Source: an uncultured bacterium (lineage in GTDB: Bacteria; Cyanobacteriota; Vampirovibrionia; Gastranaerophilales; Gastranaerophilaceae). Taken from it: DNA of 6,524 bases. Of this stretch, positions 5,359 to 6,524 are shown piece after piece. Each line of letters opens with the position of its first letter. The stretch's first letter is position 1. The stretch lies in the NCBI GenBank assembly GCA_946183815.1, contig CAMHDG010000089.1, forward strand, positions 1 through 6,524, in the 5' to 3' direction. The notes beneath the pieces are model-generated. The model ran no database searches and was not told the origin of the DNA. It worked only from the letters and a program-made list of their open reading frames with translations. Position numbers and translations under genes: made by a program.

Positions 5359-6524
5359 TTATTTGGTTTGTTTCTTTCTGCGTTCGTTGTGTTGTTGATG
5401 TTGGTGATCGTGTTTATCACAATCCATAATATTATTGAATTTATCTATAATATCTTCGTTATGATATTTCATAGCGTGTTCTGTTCTGTCGTGAAGGTCT
5501 ATAAGGTGGTAGTGCATAGATATTTCCAGATTAATAAGTGCTATATTGTAATTATAGATGGCATCTACATATCCGTCCATGGCAGAACAGTATGCATTTC
5601 TCGCATAAAGCAGTTCTAACTGATCCATCTTCCCTTCTTTGTATCGCTTTAAGGTATCCTCTAAATTCCCGACAGACGTAACTAATCTCTCTTTTGCAAT
5701 CGGAATTTGGGCATAACATTTATTTACTGTGTTAAGAGATTTTCTAACCTGAAAATATAAATCTTCTTTAAATTTGTCTATTTCAGTTTGTGCTAAATCT
5801 ACTTGTGCATGAGCACCTTTTAGGCTGTGTTTAAACTCCATTGCGTTTAATGAGGAAGTAAGGCTCACCCCCAGCGTTAAATCATTATTTGAATACTCGT
5901 TTGTTCTTAGGAAATTGTAGCCCACGTTCCCGCTCAATTCGGGATAATATGTTCTTTTGACCGCTAATAGTGCTTGCTCCATCGCATTTTTTGTTGAGAT
6001 AAGCACCTTTAAATCAGGACTATTTTTGTATGCAAGTTCTACTGCTTGTTTATATGTGAAATTAGGATGTATAGTATCATTTTTTTCTGTTTGAATTTTG
6101 TATGTTGTTGTTTTTGTGTGAGAAACAAGTTTGTAGGGGTTTGTTTCTCGTCTGTAACTGTCATCATAGGAGTTTGTTTCTTCTATTAAATAATCAGGAG
6201 CATCTAAATAATACATTGAATTATTCAGGTTCTCTTTTGCGTTTTTGACTAAATCTTGTGCCTCAAGTATTTCGAGTTGAATTTGATATTGCTGGGTCTG
6301 AGCGTTTAATAAATCTGCTCTGCTTGCTTTTCCGTTTTTAATCATTTCTTTTATATCTGATATAATTTTTTCATTTATCGAGTAATTTATTTTTTTAGTT
6401 TCAAGGGTAGATTCTGCTTTTAATACATCGTAGTATCTGGTTTTAATATCGAAAACCGTTGAGCAAACGCTATCCATAAATTCGTATTCAGCACCGATTT
6501 GATAGAATTTTTCCATTTTTATTC
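5359..6524 (-). CDS. TolC-family outer-membrane channel protein (N-terminus beyond the right edge)
   Basis: Outer-membrane efflux protein (OEP) family; trimers form a beta-barrel and periplasmic helical tunnel that works with inner-membrane pumps and adaptor proteins. The frame is open to the window edge, and the first visible ATG (6514-6516) is probably internal, because the signal peptide and first helices/barrel hairpin are missing. Numbering from that Met, residues about 10-105 form the long helices of the first OEP repeat (YYDVLKAES, then SRADLLNAQTQQYQ). A polar linker at about 106-150 follows. The second repeat spans about 153-335, beginning FTYKQAVELAYKNSPDLK, with barrel-like NVGYNF...LTLGVSLTSS at 197-222 and ending YKEGKMDQLELLYARNAY...YNYNIALINLEISM. 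The last 52 residues carry nine His, with a KHDHQHQQH cluster, and end basic. It converges on thrB; pump and adaptor genes are not visible, so the substrate is unknown. Confidence 0.88.
   Translation of the reverse strand, partial: IKMEKFYQIGAEYEFMDSVCSTVFDIKTRYYDVLKAESTLETKKINYSINEKIISDIKEMIKNGKASRADLLNAQTQQYQIQLEILEAQDLVKNAKENLNNSMYYLDAPDYLIEETNSYDDSYRRETNPYKLVSHTKTTTYKIQTEKNDTIHPNFTYKQAVELAYKNSPDLKVLISTKNAMEQALLAVKRTYYPELSGNVGYNFLRTNEYSNNDLTLGVSLTSSLNAMEFKHSLKGAHAQVDLAQTEIDKFKEDLYFQVRKSLNTVNKCYAQIPIAKERLVTSVGNLEDTLKRYKEGKMDQLELLYARNAYCSAMDGYVDAIYNYNIALINLEISMHYHLIDLHDRTEHAMKYHNEDIIDKFNNIMDCDKHDHQHQQHNERRKKQTK

Noticed and set aside
5175..5429. 84-codon + strand frame across the thrB/tolC gap
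   Set aside because: It is translated through the palindromic element and the 3' end of the tolC-like gene, is Cys-rich without a motif, and has no good ribosome binding site.
1..6524. CRISPR array, tRNA/rRNA gene, transposase, toxin-antitoxin or phage gene
   Set aside because: I saw no regularly spaced repeats, no tRNA or rRNA signatures, and no such coding regions. The coding sequences are intact, with no frameshift visible.

Overview
The window is AT-rich bacterial chromosome carrying ordinary housekeeping genes. It suggests a diderm (Gram-negative-type) bacterium, because a TolC-family outer-membrane channel gene is present. Low GC, a YhaM-like OB/HD nuclease, a TTG-started thrB and strong TGTTATAAT extended -10 boxes would fit a Vampirovibrionia/Gastranaerophilales-type (non-photosynthetic cyanobacterial relative) genome or an AT-rich diderm Firmicute. 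This placement is an impression from style, not a phylogenetic result.

Layout: the left edge (2-178) is the tail of an unrecognised gene. A 146-base gap follows with an AT-rich inverted repeat and two extended -10 boxes. It leads to gatC (325-606, a subunit of the tRNA amidotransferase). A small intrinsic terminator-like hairpin (614-639) sits in the short gap before a tight three-gene run: pyrG (CTP synthase, 675-2294), ilvC (ketol-acid reductoisomerase, overlapping pyrG by 11 bases) and a YhaM-like OB-fold/HD 3'-5' exoribonuclease (3323-4150). After 59 bases, with its own clear promoter, comes thrB (homoserine kinase, 4210-5151). All of these are on the + strand. The last gene, on the - strand and running off the right edge, encodes a TolC/OEP-family channel (5359-6524) that converges on thrB.

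The 207-base gap between the convergent thrB and tolC-like genes holds no gene that I can support. It does hold a GC-rich, nested palindromic element (5197-5266) that looks like a REP/MITE-type repeat, and a second small segment bracketed by an 8-base direct repeat (5281-5333).

Functionally the run groups translation fidelity (GatC), CTP supply (PyrG), branched-chain amino acid synthesis (IlvC), RNA decay (YhaM-like) and threonine synthesis (ThrB). pyrG, ilvC and the nuclease gene are probably co-transcribed; thrB probably has its own promoter, whose -10 lies inside a dyad that could be an operator. I did not find a novel defence, mobile or biosynthetic system. The most interesting signals are non-coding: the palindromic element, the possible terminator/antiterminator before pyrG, and the thrB promoter dyad. 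The KARI cofactor loop is also slightly unusual.
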